Assembly (NCBI GenBank): GCA_029948255.1
Contig: JALIZF010000959.1
Coordinates: 1 to 64,000 of the forward strand
Source: Telmatactis stephensoni
Lineage: Eukaryota; Cnidaria; Anthozoa; Actiniaria; Isophelliidae
Reading direction: 5' to 3'
Length of the DNA: 64,000 bases
Below the pieces are notes generated by a model. The model had not been told where the DNA came from, ran no database searches, and saw nothing but the letters and a program-made list of their open reading frames with translations. A program made the translations under genes and the position numbers. Positions 11,148 through 22,216 of this stretch are shown here, one piece after another. Positions within the stretch are counted from its first letter, which is position 1. Every line of letters starts with the position of its first letter.

Positions 11148-11582
11148 AGTGTTACTCGCAGCACTTCACTTTCTATTAGAAATGGCTAGTTTAATTTGAT
11201 TTAATTTCCAATATATTTTGACTCAAGCCGACAGCTTGTCTGGCGATTGTCTGGCTCTTCGATTTGAGAATTTCAAGAATGTATTTCAATGTTCTCTGTA
11301 ATTAGATGGTATGGCTAAAATTTTTTGGCGTACAAACTAAAATAAATACTATTAGAAAGTCAATGATTACAAAGCAACAGCTACTTTTAGATATCAGAGA
11401 AAATAGACAGAGGTCACTGAACAGGTCACCCAAACAGGACGGTGTGCTTTCGTGACGCTACAATGAGTCTGCAATATCATGCAATACAGGCGTTTGTCAA
11501 CATGTGAATCGCTGTTACCTTAGCAGCTATAAAATTACTTAACTAGCCATTTCTAATAGAAAGTGAAGTGCTGCGAGCAGAA
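11148..11582. repeat. Inverted repeat with 40-bp arms
   Basis: CGCAGCACTTCACTTTC and TATTAGAAATGGCTAGTT near 11156-11192 recur in inverted form near 11540-11580, enclosing about 350 bp. Confidence 0.75.
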
Positions 11583-11690
11583 AACAGCTGTTGTGTAACC
11601 ACGTTAGCAGAACTGTTCCCCTAAAACTCACGAAAGTACACCGCTTTCTCTGATATATGAAATGTTTCTTGTCTATCTCTTGTGCGTTGT

Positions 11691-11765
11691 TACCCTGCGA
11701 GCAGAGTCCCCCTTTACCTTCGTTCGCTCGATTAGAAGGTAAAGGGGGACTCTGCTCGCAGGGTA
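11691..11765. mobile_element. 75-bp hairpin MITE with 9-bp TSD
   Basis: The arms TACCCTGCGAGCAGAGTCCC and onward (31 nt) are perfectly inverted around a 13-nt loop. The 9-bp GTGCGTTGT is duplicated exactly at 11682-11690 and 11766-11774. The TA-CCTGCG start resembles that of the element at 29293-30531. At 75 bp it is close to the smallest mobilisable unit: two ends and almost nothing else. Confidence 0.85.
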
Positions 11766-13084
11766 GTGCGTTGTGTGACGAACACTGCTAGTTGACCTTC
11801 AATGTTGAACTACAAAACATAATTCTCCAGGATCAGTGTCGGACACACACAGTTCAAAATATTTAGCACTTTGAGTAAAAGCAATTTTTCAAACAATCAC
11901 AAACGGCTAGCGTTGGCAATGATTATAAAACTAACTGATTTTAAAAAGCAAGTTGTACGTTGCATCACGGTCAAAGATACCGCATATATTGTCTACTGTA
12001 TTTGACGCTTTAGATTAAACGAATGATAAATACAATTCCATCACATACAAAGTATAAAATTTTCTTTCGTGGGGTAACCAAATATATTGCAGAGATTCTC
12101 AGCGCGACCTCACTTCATACTTATTTTCTTGACTTGAATTGATTCGGCCGGTAGACGAGCCTCGATTCGAACAGTAATACGCAAAATGACCCGTAACAGA
12201 ACATTGCCCTCTCGAAAAAATATCACTTAGCATTTTGTGATTTTCATTTATACTTCGAGAAACATAAAACCTCTCGAATGGAATCGCACAGGAATCCCAA
12301 TTCATCCCCGTGACGTCAAGGTTCGCCATGAACATACCACCGTACATAAAAATCGAGTTCGTGGATCAATATTAAGGTGACGTCATAAATCGCACAGGAA
12401 TCCCACACCAAGAATAGTGTTGCTGCTCGCTTCGCTCCCAGCAATAAATATCAGACATAAAGGCAGCTCATATCTAAATGCCTTTTTAATTGGAAATTTA
12501 GGATCGAGACCGATACCTCCATGAGTTCAAATCAGCTTGCCGGCGAAGCAGACAAATATTCTGCCGGTCAGTACCGAACTCAAAACGTGACCAAACTGGC
12601 TTTAAAACATATATTTATTCTCATGTCAGACTGAATTCCACTTGGGCACGAGTAAACGCACTATGTGCGTCTAGTTAATTTTATGGATACAATAGACCTT
12701 TCTCCAAAATAGCCGCCGCTCATTAGCAGGTTTTTTTTTTCAACCTAAGAAATAATGTTCCCTAATATACTAAAAAGTATATTTAACTTAGAAACTGTGA
12801 AAAAAATTTAGAAAGTTCCAATGAAAATCCGCAGGGATATTAATTTTTTATATTGTGAGATTTTACCAACCAAACAATTAATTAGCAACCAATTAAACCA
12901 ACCAGATATACTCTTAGGCCCAGTTCAAATGTCGAACTTTTGCCGCGTCGAATGCATTGAAAACAATGGATAATTAGACGACCTTCTTTGATGTTATTAG
13001 TCCAGTCCCACACTCTCTTTCTTGCCGCTCCAGGACTCGCGGAGAAAGAGAGTCCAGTATAACTTGCATGCGCATGTCAGTTTA

Positions 13085-13128
13085 GTGACCACGCGATCAC
13101 CACATTCATGTGGTGATCGCGTGGTTAC
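13085..13128. repeat. Near-perfect palindrome in the nested element
   Basis: GTGACCACGCGATCACCACA is mirrored around a central TTCA, with one mismatch. Confidence 0.85.
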
Positions 13129-13156
13129 AAATCCTAAAGTCATCTAATGATTCAAG

Positions 13157-13309
13157 ATGGCTGAAGAAGAAAGTGTTTTGTATACACGATATCAGTCTCA
13201 TTTCGGAAAGACATTTGTTGATTCAGTGAGCTATGCACTTGGAAAAACAACTATAATCTTTTACCAAAGTTTGAGCAGTTACAGGCCATTTACGGATAGA
13301 CAGTTGTGA
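13157..13309 (+). CDS. Small ORF (50 aa) inside a TIR element, possibly a captured first exon
   Basis: The ATG sits in a good animal context (CAAGATGG) and opens MAEEESVLYTRYQSHFGK and onward to a TGA after 50 codons. The composition looks more like protein than the flanking repeats. No domain is recognised. It could be a host first exon captured between the inverted repeats, or chance. I lean only weakly towards capture. Confidence 0.2.
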   Translation: MAEEESVLYTRYQSHFGKTFVDSVSYALGKTTIIFYQSLSSYRPFTDRQL

Positions 13310-13679
13310 AAGACGTATTTGTGAATTTTTCGATACGCATCACTACCACTGCTACCAAACACTGACATTTGCATATTGCAAGCTCGCAAAATACTAATTA
13401 ATCCATTGATTGGCTCATTTTGCACATGCGCATGCAAGTTATACTGGACTCTCTTTCTCCGCGAGTATTGGAGCGGCAAGAAAGAGAGTCTAGGACTGGA
13501 CTATGATGTTATTAGATTCGACGCGGCAAAAGTTTGACGTCTGAACTGGGCCTAAGACATTCAAGAACTTTTGATGTGCCTAATGTAAAGACAAATAGAG
13601 CTAAGAACACTTTTATTCTATCTTCAAGCCTTAACATGAATACATTCTAGTCAATTCCATATTTTTATATTGTAAATAA

Positions 13680-13795
13680 TTCCAAATTTTAGATTTTATC
13701 AATCAATGTATTTAATACGCAATTCAGCCTTCTGGCTGCAAGGTATTTCTCAATAAAGCATTCAATAAAGCATTCATTCATTCAGACTTTACAGA
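13680..13795 (+). mobile_element. Possible LINE 3' end
   Basis: The stretch ACGCAATTCAGCCTTCTGGC, then AAGGTATTTCTCAATAAAGC and an ATTC-type tail has the look of the 3' end of a non-LTR retrotransposon: a poly(A)-signal-like AATAAA followed by a simple-repeat tail. No coding part remains. Confidence 0.3.
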
Positions 13796-14210
13796 AAATA
13801 TATGACTTTATACGCTATACCCCCAGACATACATTTGTCTGTAAAATAACTGAAATGTCAAAAATTCATATCTCTGCGGATTTTCATTAAAACTAACTTT
13901 CTAAATTTTTGCACAATTACTAAGTGACACATACTCTGTTGTATTTCAGGGATCATTACGTCTAAGGTTGAAAAAATTATTGGCCGTTATTTTGGGGAAA
14001 GGTCTGCTGGAAAGATTCCGGAACATCTTCGATGTTTTTATACAGGATTCCATCCCTAGGGAAAATATACCGACCCGCCATTGAGATATAAAGTAAAAAT
14101 AAGTAATAGATAGTGCTCTTAGATAAGTAATAATCAGTGCTCTTCATCTTGAAGAATAAAATAAAGTTCAGTTTCGGCTACCACAACCGCTATGTTCATG
14201 TTTTTGGAGC

Positions 14211-17200
14211 TCAGTATTCCAAAGAACTGGTGTCTGGTAAATGTAGGATCTCGCCGCGTGACTTGAAACAAGAACGCGTGACGAAACTCCAGGCTTTGGC
14301 AACAAGGCGAACAAGCTGAGAAACGATGACCACGGCTACAACAATGCAACAAAGTACTGGAAGCACGGATAAAATTATGACTTGAATCCAGTTTAAGGCG
14401 TCTACGGTTGACTTGAGTGGACCTTGTGGAACTTGACCAGTGGAAAGAAAACTAGCGTTGAAGGTATTTATTGTTGCTATGACAATTAAGGCAATCAAAG
14501 AAACCATCTCAGCGATATTACTTGCTTGGCTACGGAATGGACGTACAAGGACGTGATGAAAGAGGATTAAAACACAAGAAAGAGTTAATAAAAGCTCCTT
14601 TGAAAGTGGATCAGTGACAAAAGTGGAAATTCCAATGAGAAGCAGACGTCTGAATATCAGAATACTTTCCCAGTAGATAGCGCCAGTAGTATTGTCTTGC
14701 GGTTCACGAAACGGACCGTACAGGACGGCACTGACTGACAATTTCCATTCAGGAGCTTCTGGCCTTTGTTCTTTACGTCCACACAAAAAGCACATGAATT
14801 TGTACATCAGATAGGGTAAGGGAAGAGCACAAGCAACGAAGAATTCCTTGATAGAAATTGAGCCTTTATAAAGCCATTTGGATCCCAGCGCTAAGGTAAC
14901 GATGAAAGGAACAACTGATACGACCACAAACACCATCAGCACATACTGCCACCATTGGTAACACAACACGTTACCAGCAATGAACAACCGCTTCTCTTCA
15001 CCAAGTGACGTACAACGCAAGAGTTTGAGAGCTGTGTTGGCAAGCACGGCGTATCCTAGCAACAGCGTCTCCAAGACAGCACCAAGATAAGGTCCAAGTA
15101 TCGGAGGAGATTTTGATCTACACTTGTTTAGTAGATAATGACAGCTGTAGAAGAGAGCAATTGTCAAGAGAGCACCAAATACTGGACATGCATGGACCAG
15201 TTGCTTAGTTACCACAGTAAGCCCAACGAAAGGACATAAGAAACCACGTAAGGAAATGCGGATTTCAAAGTTAAAAAGTCCCATCATAGGTTGCATGAGG
15301 TAGCTCTCAGCAATGCTGTCGTACGAAGTGGTAATTAAAAGAATATTAACCACTTGATAAAAGTAGGAAACTATTTTTAAATAGCCACAGTGACTACTAT
15401 GTTTGTCCTCGGATTGGTCTTGTTCATCGTCGTGTCTTGCGTTGCTTCTGAACCACAGGATGCGACTCTTGAGCATGCGCTCAAGCCTTGGCTTATAAAT
15501 GAAGAACAAAGCAATCAACATCACCATGACAGCGATCACGCCCCAAAACCACGTCAGTTCTTGGCATTCGTCTCGAGGAAGGCAAGATGTCGAAAGGAGA
15601 GTTTCAGAGTAATTTTCTTGACACTCACCGCAGATTGGTCCAGTCCTGTGGCCATTACAACTGTTGTAATCAACAAAATCGTGTTTGTTGGGCTGTTTAC
15701 AGTATCCCAATGGACAAAGAATAAATTTAAGTGCTGGTGGATTGTCTTGAACTTTGTATCCCCAAAAGTTTTGTCTTGCTGATATTTTACCTAAACAATC
15801 GGCTCCAAATGGGCATGGCAAACACTTAAAACCGCTGTCCATACTTGCTCCAAGGCTCTGGCCATGTTGTATACTGTAGGACCCAATCCCACACGGTTTA
15901 CAAGAAAGCTGCATGACATTTAATGCAATAATGCAGTCATGTAATGATATTGTTATTCCTTTCCCTATTTGGCCTTTTAAATGGTGAACATCTAGTTCGC
16001 TACCAGCTGGACAAGTCAAAATTGTTTGGTTATTTTTACCAAAATTAACATAATTAGCCTTAGATACGGTTACTAAGCTTTTTGACAACCCTGAGGGTTC
16101 CTTGAATTCCAATCTTGAATTGAATATTATTAATGGACCTCCACTTTGGGAATCGATAAACGATATAATGTCAAAAGTCATAGTGTTTTTTGGGAGCTGT
16201 ATCTTCATTGAAGAATGCTTCTGCTGAAACAACGAGTCCAGTATTTTCAGACTAGTGGAATGTGTTTGAGAAATGTAGATATGTCCTCCTCGGATTTTTG
16301 CAAAATTGTCGATGAAGGAACAATTTTTTATAGTATAGCTGCCATTCCATAGGGACAACGCCCCTCCTGACAGAGCAGTGTTATTGGCAAATATTGTGTT
16401 TTTTATTGTCACGAAAGTACTGTAATTCCACACTTCCCTGGGAAGTGGACTTTTCTGCCCCGGTTTAATACACCCAGGTTCTTTAACTGAATCTTTGGAC
16501 GTGAGTAGGAAGAAAATTGCTCCTGCTCGCCCTTTGGGAGCTTTATTGCCAAAAAACACACAAGACTCAATTTTTATATTGCCACCTTGCACTGAGGCAA
16601 TGCTTAGAGCACCACTTAAAATGTTACTGAGACTATAGCAGTGTTTAAATGTGATATTATGAAGAAGGACATTTAAAATCTGATTTGCCACCACCGCCAG
16701 GCACCCACCACTATGAACATTTGTGACACTTTGGGAATCAAACTTGGTGTTTTTAATTGTTAGTTGTCGTAATATGAACGTGGACAGCCAGATAGCACCT
16801 CCCAATTGCGGGGTTACGAGTGAGTTGTTCTTCAATATCACATCTAAAATTGTTACCGATGCAGTTCCATTACTGGTGTATAGCGTGATGCACCACGCAT
16901 TGGAATCATTCACAAAGTTGTCTCTAAAAACAGTATGTTCTATGTGCACCTCACTGTCATGACCTGAAATCCAGAATATAACTGCTACTGGTAGCTCATC
17001 GGTCCTATTTATAAATTTAGTTTGAAACTTTTCAAAAAGACTGTTTACAATGTACAGGCTGCCTTTGTGTTTAGTAAGTACCGCTATAGCTCCACACTTA
17101 CTCTGGTAATTCTGAAGAAACTTTGTGTTGTTAAGAATTATATCATTTTTGTAACTGTAGACAGAGATCATGCTAGCCACTGGAACTGGAGTTTTGTTTT

Positions 17201-17959
17201 CTAAGAACACAACATTCTCAAAATGCAACGATGTAAGTGCTTCCTTTAAATCAATTCCTATCAAACCTGCATATCGCCCGAGGCTGTTACGTGTGAAGTT
17301 AACATTTTTGAGGGTAATATGGCATAATATTGACTCTGGATCGTATCCTCCTGTTGATGCGACACCGATCCCGGATGGTATCATGTGTTGGGTTCCCCAA
17401 GATGTTTTGACTTCGCTGTTCGACACAGAGATGGATATACTGCATAGTGGTGTTACTCTTTGAGTTATCCTCATTCCTATACAGGAACTTACATTCACGC
17501 ATAGTGAATTATTAAACGAAAAGTGAATGGATTTTGTCTTTTGGAATAGACTTACAGCTTGAAATGCACCAATAAATGTACACTTATCGATAGAAAGGTT
17601 CACGTCTTCAGCACACACACAAGTGTGTAGAAATTGTAAGTTAGTTAACTTCACATTTGTGTTGTTTTGATGGACTAGGGACGGAAAAAATCTTATATCA
17701 TACTCTTCCTGGCATTTAACGTGTGGTATTGCCTGGAAACCAACAATAACCATACTCTTGTTGGAATAAATTCCTGCCAACTCCAAAGCAGATGACTTGC
17801 AAATGTATGGAGTGGTATCTGATCCAGTACCATCAACATAGACATGACCTTTGTGTTGTACCCTCCATACACCCATAACGATGGTTTTACAAGGGTTGGA
17901 TTCTGAACCACATAACTGGCTGTCACTTCCTCTGCTTTGGGATACGTACACACGTTGAA
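14211..17959 (-). CDS. Large exon of multi-pass membrane protein with beta-helix ectodomain, copy 1
   Basis: This single long exon encodes about 1248 residues. With the proposed signal exon at 18905-19001 the protein is 1281 aa. Residues about 60-700 show parallel beta-helix/PMP-type repeats (AGAIFF, GGALSLWNG, RGGHIYI with recurring FxxN), and Asn-rich sequons suggest an extracellular face. A Cys-rich collar follows at about 715-830 (CKPCGIGSY, CLPCPFGADC, CPLGYC, GPICGEC). From about 832 there are roughly ten hydrophobic segments, starting WFWGVIAVMVMLIALFF, with WESILIFRRLLL and VRPFRSQASNIAE near the end. That layout resembles TRP-like/GCC2-GCC3-type multi-pass proteins, so a receptor or channel role is inferred, not shown. 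The acceptor is TCATCACAG at 17960. The open frame continues upstream of it, but that part reads through intron. The stop is TGA at 14211-14213. Confidence 0.85.
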
Positions 17960-18904
17960 CTGTGATGAAAAAGTAAAGGTCATAATAATATATACACGAG
18001 AAAAAATTACTCGATTCTGATTGGTCGACAACAGTGCAGTTGAAGTGTAACGCAGTGCAGAAAAAGCGCATTATAGTGCAAATTATATACATTTGAATTT
18101 ATAGCTTCAAAAGTAACATTGAGATAATTTTTTTTCCTTAATTACTCTGCTATTTTAAACATTAACAAGCTTTCTATATACGGAATTTTTCAGCCATTAA
18201 AAATGTTTAATAAAACGGCAAAAACTTTGAGGATATGGTTTTTATTTAAACAAAAGAAAATTTTTAAATGATTTCCGGGCGCTACTGACGTTATTTATTC
18301 GTTTGTCCTTAAAAACACCGTTTATTTTCTGGAGTTTTTTCATGTATATTATCAAAAGGTAACTCCTTGCCCTACGGGCTGGTGTAATTTTGATAATCCG
18401 AGTTTGAAAAACACACTCTTAAGAATAAATTCCAAATTGAACTCGAATTAATTATCTATAGAAATAAAAATGGCTTGTTTTATATAGTTACACATATTTC
18501 AAAAAATGTTGTCGCATGCAGTTCAAAGCAACAAGCGTCATGCCAAGACCGAAATGAATGCTTTATAAATTTTTAGATTGAAGCGCAACCTACGCAATTT
18601 TTGGTTAATCAATAAAGATATAATAGTTGACGTCGAATGATGACAGGTCAAAATGTTATGAGGACAAAAATTACGCTACGAGACGAAGTCAGGTGACGTG
18701 ACTGTTGTTCTCACCGCATTTTGACGTCTTCTACGTATCTATTACACAGTGAATTGGTACGAAGATGAAACTTTCTATTAAAAATATTTCATCTAACTGC
18801 TTGGTAGATTGTGGGCGGGTCAACTGTGCTGGGAACTGAATACGATTTTCTTTCAAAGCAATACTTCTTTTTCGAAAAACATCAATAGAAAGCGATTCTT
18901 TTAC
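17960..18904 (-). other. Proposed intron 1 of membrane-protein gene copy 1
   Basis: GTAAAAG at the donor and a T-rich tract ending TCATCACAG at the acceptor. In copy 2 the corresponding intron starts with the same acceptor at 28064 and is greatly expanded by transposon insertions at 28423-29100, 29293-30531 and within 30745-33400. The uninterrupted sequence here supplies the empty site for the first (18307-18330). Confidence 0.55.
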
Positions 18905-19001
18905 CTTCATCGTTTCGTGGTTGTTTTGAAGCTGTCGAACCTGTCGGTGTTTGAGTCCACAATAAAAGCATTATCATAGTCCACTTGTAGTAAAAATACA
19001 T
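18905..19001 (-). CDS. Proposed signal-peptide exon of membrane-protein gene copy 1
   Basis: A 97-nt exon starts at ATG (19001) and reads MYFYYKWTMIMLLLWTQTP followed by TGSTASKQ, a plausible secretory signal: a short basic start, hydrophobic core, and a small-residue cleavage area near STA. It ends GAAG before GTAAAAG, in phase 1. The large exon starts in the matching phase (G+TT gives Val). The intron would be 945 bp, 17960-18904. The exon recurs in four further modules with frame-breaking changes in two. Transcript evidence is needed to prove the join. Confidence 0.6.
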
Positions 19002-19013
19002 TTTGATTTTCTT

Positions 19014-19254
19014 ACTGGTAAACTGCTACATTAATTGCAAGCTCTTTGGCTGTTATGAGGAAGTTATAGGCTCTTAAAGAAAGTGAAATATCTAAATATA
19101 CTGTTTGCTTTTGTTTGCTCTCAAAGAGCTCTTCAAGAAACTGAAATATTTCAGCAGGCTGCTTTCCTTTGCCTTCACTGACCCTTTGCATAATACTGCT
19201 AATCATATGCAGATGTACCTCTTGCCTCACTTTGGCGCAGCTAAACAATGACAT
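19014..19254 (-). CDS. Small ORF just upstream of the signal-peptide exon, uncertain
   Basis: An 80-codon frame starts MSLFSCAKVRQEVHLHM and ends INVAVYQ, with its stop at 19012-19014, about a dozen bases before the ATG of the proposed first exon on the same strand. The end (SLRAY, FLITAKELAINVAVYQ) stays open in S2 and S4 with conservative changes. In S3 and S5 an inversion separates the two halves of the frame. It could be a fragment of another gene, a uORF, or chance. Confidence 0.25.
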
Positions 19255-19355
19255 GGTTAATTAGGTGATTCTTTTGCTTTACTTAGCCAAAGTGAGGCGA
19301 AGGGTGTATCTGCATACATCAGTAGCTTTATGCAAAGGGTCTATAACTTCAGTTT
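19150..19355. repeat. Imperfect inverted repeat inside module S1
   Basis: GACCCTTTGCATAATACTGC and TGCCTCACTTTGGC on the left are mirrored by GCCAAAGTGAGGCGAAGG and CTTTATGCAAAGGGTC on the right (19180-19352). The same inverted repeat is found in S3 and S5, where the whole segment is flipped. Confidence 0.75.
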
Positions 19356-19488
19356 TGGTTTTCGTCCAAGCGAAAGTCACCAGACATGATTTTTGGGATT
19401 CGTTTTATCGCCGACGCTTGTTTTGTGCGATATTTTGTGGAAGACGGAATAGTAATATATTGTAAATCCCTAAATACATCCAATCTCA

Positions 19489-19722
19489 ATAACGTTGTCC
19501 AGATCAAAAAGATATTTAGTCTATACCAATTATCACGTGCCTCATTAAATATTCGTTTCTAGCTTGAAATATAGTTTGTTCACGGGGAATTCACAGCTTT
19601 ACAGGGCTAATGAAAACGAAAAATCGATGCCGACTCTTTGTGAATGCACTAGAATGATGAATATTTAATGAGACACGTGTAACTGGAATAGTCTAAATGT
19701 CTTATTCTCTGGACAACGTTAA
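19489..19722. mobile_element. Palindromic MITE-like element in S1 (also in S3 and S5)
   Basis: The ends AACGTTGTCCAGA and TCTGGACAACGTT bracket longer inverted similarity, including CACGTGCCTCATTAAATATTC against GAATATTTAATGAGACACGTG. Copies lie at 35083-35312 and 47554-47784. S2 and S4 have a short uninterrupted version (near 33945 and 45925). Confidence 0.7.
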
Positions 19723-20016
19723 TGCGATTGGCAGTATGTACTATTCTACCCATCCATTGACCGGAATAGTTCAATTAACCCGCCGAGTGAACGACCATAG
19801 GGGCGAGAGAAAGATTAACGGTTGGAACTGGAGGTATACCGATGGAGGTCGGGTTTTCTTCGAGTACGATTTCCGAGTTACAGAGCTTGAGTTACGCGCT
19901 CAGACACGCCCATTTTGCGCGCTGTGACAACGTCCACATCACTTTGAATTCTGTGCGTAACTTGACGAAATCCTTATTACCGTAAGGCAATTTCTGACAA
20001 ATAAGTTCAGTAAAAC

Positions 20017-20135
20017 TATAAATGAAAGGACGAGAAGAAATATTTTTGACATGTTTTTTGTGTTTTAATATTTCGACCGCAACACAAAACACAAAAAACA
20101 TGTCAACAATATTTCTTCTCGTCCTTTCATTTACA
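20017..20135. repeat. Hairpin insertion in S1, about 48-bp arms
   Basis: TAAATGAAAGGACGAGAAGA through TGTGTTTT is mirrored up to TTTCATTTA. This is part of a roughly 160-bp insertion relative to S3. The word CAGTAAAACT lies on both sides of the insertion and occurs once in S3. Confidence 0.8.
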
Positions 20136-20735
20136 TTTAAACTTTATGCCCACATAAACATTTTTTTTCAGTAAAACTCTAATAAAATAAAAACAAAAAC
20201 AAAACAAATAATAAAAAAATAATAAAAATATAAATCAAATATAACTCGATCATCTCTGAAACATCCTCAAATATGACGTGCTACAGTTTTATTGTGGCAG
20301 AACACAAAACTTAGCAGGTTTTGCTAAATGCTGTACTAACGGTCAAATATAACCATATCTTAATTAGACTAATTAGTGTACTTGCCTAGAGCGTTTTACA
20401 ATTCCAATCTTTTTATAATTGTTTCAGTTTCATCTTTACTTCATGCCTGCGATACACTCCGCCATTTTTACTGGCCATGCATGTTTTACAGATTTTGTTA
20501 CGAGAGAGAATTAAATCATCGCAATAAAGGCAGCAATTACCAGGGCAGCAACAACTTCTAAACTGATTCAATACTAAAGTCGTATTCTTCGCTCCTTTGT
20601 ATCAACTAGGTGTGTGAGCGGATTATATTACCACAGGAAACCCAAAGAGTGAGCAGAGTTCAAATTGTGTAGAGCAAGTATAAAAGTAGACTGATTCAAT
20701 AAGTCGTAGTTTTCACTCCATTGTATCGATTAGTT

Positions 20736-21153
20736 AGATAGGTCGCTTCAAAAAGTGAGCGACGACCACAGGAAAACCAAAGCAGCGAACAAACCGATTT
20801 ACGGAATCAGTCTACAACGATTTCTTTAGAAATGTTTGATGATTGCATGCCTTCCAGGTGAACGGAGATTTTAATTTCAACCAATCAGAGCGCGTTCAGC
20901 ATTTTTGCGACCGGCCCTCGTCCCCAGGCTACTTACTTCACGGTCGACGAGTATGTGAATCCGCCATTTTGCAACTGGAGTTTATAGTAAATTGTTTTGC
21001 ATCAAGATATGTGGTGAACAACTGTAAATTTAGTCTTCTTCCTGAGTCTAACGTGTAAGTAATTGCTATACAAATGTTTATAAGTTTTTATAATAAACTT
21101 TTGATGCGGCAATGTGTACTGTACTTGAATTATTCCGTTCAGTTGGCAAATAT
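20736..21153. other. Intergenic stretch, nothing recognised
   Basis: No coding exon or repeat structure can be supported here. Confidence 0.35.
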
Positions 21154-21889
21154 ATAGAGGATATTACATGGGCGCGCGGAGACTACGAATATCTTCGAGT
21201 GTTGAAAATATCTCTCACGAGTGAGCGCAGCGAACGAGTGAGAGATATTCACACGAGAAGATAAAATTCGTATCTCCAAGCGAACATGTAATATTCTATT
21301 TATCATATAATTATCAAATCAAGAGACAACAAACTATCTTTAGAGTAAATGCGCTCAATTAACCATGGTAACGATCTTTTCACTAGTGAAAAGAACATGT
21401 TATTTTCACTAGTGAAAAGAACAAGTTTTCGAACTTAAGAAATGTAGGTATTTTATAAATAATTATATGATAAAAAAGTTTATTAGCAAATTCATGCAGG
21501 TGTAGACTCGCCAAAACCCTCAAGTATACTTCCATGTTGAAAAAACTCATAGCCCTTATTTACAGTGCTGTAAAGTACGATATTCTGTTTGTAAACCGAT
21601 TTCCTTTGGGAGACTCGCACTATCAACACGCTCGTCTCAGTCAACTCTCAAAATCACGTATTGTTTGATTGCATTTATACGCTCATCAAAAATTTTAAAT
21701 GCTTTTCTAGAGCCTAAAATAAAATTCGAGTATTGTCCTCAAATAGAAAAGGCAAGATTTCGAGTCAAAATAAGTTTCGTAACAAAGATAATAGCGATGA
21801 AATGTGCTTACATTTTAATAAGAAAGATAGCAGCCAAAACATTGAGCGTTAAAATGACGATACCGTTTATTTGCTTATTTTAGGCTTAA

Positions 21890-22069
21890 TTATATCCATT
21901 TTGAAATCACTGGTGATTTCTGCAATCTGATTGGTTAAAAAGTGTGCGATAAATTCCTAAATTGCATCCTTTTGCTTCATTAATCGCATCTTTTTTTCCA
22001 ACCAATCACAAAACAATGTCTTTCATTATCAGTGTCTTTTATAAAGTTGAGATTTCAAAATGGATATAA
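21890..22069. mobile_element. 180-bp MITE flanked by TTAA
   Basis: The termini TTATATCCATTTTGAAATC and GATTTCAAAATGGATATAA are inverted and flanked by TTAA on both sides (21886-21889 and 22070-22073). TTAA duplications are typical of piggyBac and Kolobok types. Confidence 0.75.
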
Positions 22070-22074
22070 TTAAG

Positions 22075-22216
22075 TGGTAATTTAACTTCGTGTCGTGCAA
22101 TTTTGGGCCAGAAATCATACTCGTGATTATCAAACTCCCGCTACGCGGTCGTGCAGTTTTGTAATCACTCGTATGATTTCGTCCCAAACTGCACTCCACT
22201 CAGTTTAATTACCATT
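22075..22216. repeat. Hairpin repeat
   Basis: GTGCAATTTTGGGCCAGAAA and TCATACTCGTGATTA are mirrored after a loop containing CGCTACGCGG. TGGTAATT lies at the outer edges. Confidence 0.75.

Larger units (their letters stand above)
10118..12658. mobile_element. Nested DNA-transposon remnant, outer ends TACTCGTGCCCA / TGGGCACGAGTA
   Basis: Short inverted termini bracket 2.5 kb. Within them is a second inverted pair: GAGCGAAGCGAGCAGC near 10402 and GCTGCTCGCTTCGCTCCCAGC near 12421, each followed inward by GACGTCA-containing sequence. Two further inverted repeats lie inside. I do not see a matching target-site duplication for the outer pair, so the ends are provisional. Confidence 0.5.
12998..13503. 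mobile_element. Inner nested TIR element TAGTCCAG with 9-bp TSD
   Basis: Inverted repeats of about 80 bp start TAGTCCAGTCC and include CTCTCTTTCTTGCCGCTCC and CTTGCATGCGCATG. The 9-bp TGATGTTAT is duplicated exactly at 12989-12997 and 13504-13512. The termini match those of the element at 7261-9110. The interior has a 44-bp hairpin (13085-13128) and a short ORF with a gene-like start at 13157. Confidence 0.85.
12917..13552. mobile_element. Middle nested TIR element (GGCCCAGTTCAAA ends)
   Basis: GGCCCAGTTCAAATGTCGAA with TTTTGCCGCGTCGAAT is mirrored at 13514-13552. The flanks are TTA on the left and TAA on the right, which suggests a 3-bp TWA duplication with one change. Short GGCC termini fit a PIF/Harbinger MITE of about 125 bp, once the inner element is removed. 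Confidence 0.65.
12694..14005. mobile_element. Outermost of three nested TIR elements (AGACCTTTCTCCAAAATA ends)
   Basis: The ends AGACCTTTCTCCAAAATAG and TATTTTGGGGAAAGGTCT are inverted. The similarity continues inward (TTTTTTCAACCTA, then ATCCGCAGGGATAT against ATATCTCTGCGGAT). The flanks do not show a clear duplication. It contains the elements at 12917-13552 and 12998-13503 and the AT-rich tail at 13680-13795. Confidence 0.6.
18750..20735. repeat. Module S1: upstream block shared by five copies
   Basis: This block holds the proposed first exon and about 1.7 kb upstream of it. Related blocks are S2 (33405-34120), S3 (34120-36309), S4 (45437-46125) and S5 (46125-48784). S1, S3 and S5 keep the internal palindrome that S2 and S4 lack, so two subtypes exist. 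A 349-bp internal segment (19101-19449) is in opposite orientation in S3 and S5. Confidence 0.8.

Noticed and set aside
17960..18092. N-terminal extension of the long frame of gene copy 1 (starting MYIICTIMRFF)
   Set aside because: It crosses a good splice acceptor (TCATCACAG). Gene copy 2 has the same acceptor but no open extension, so this part is read as intron.
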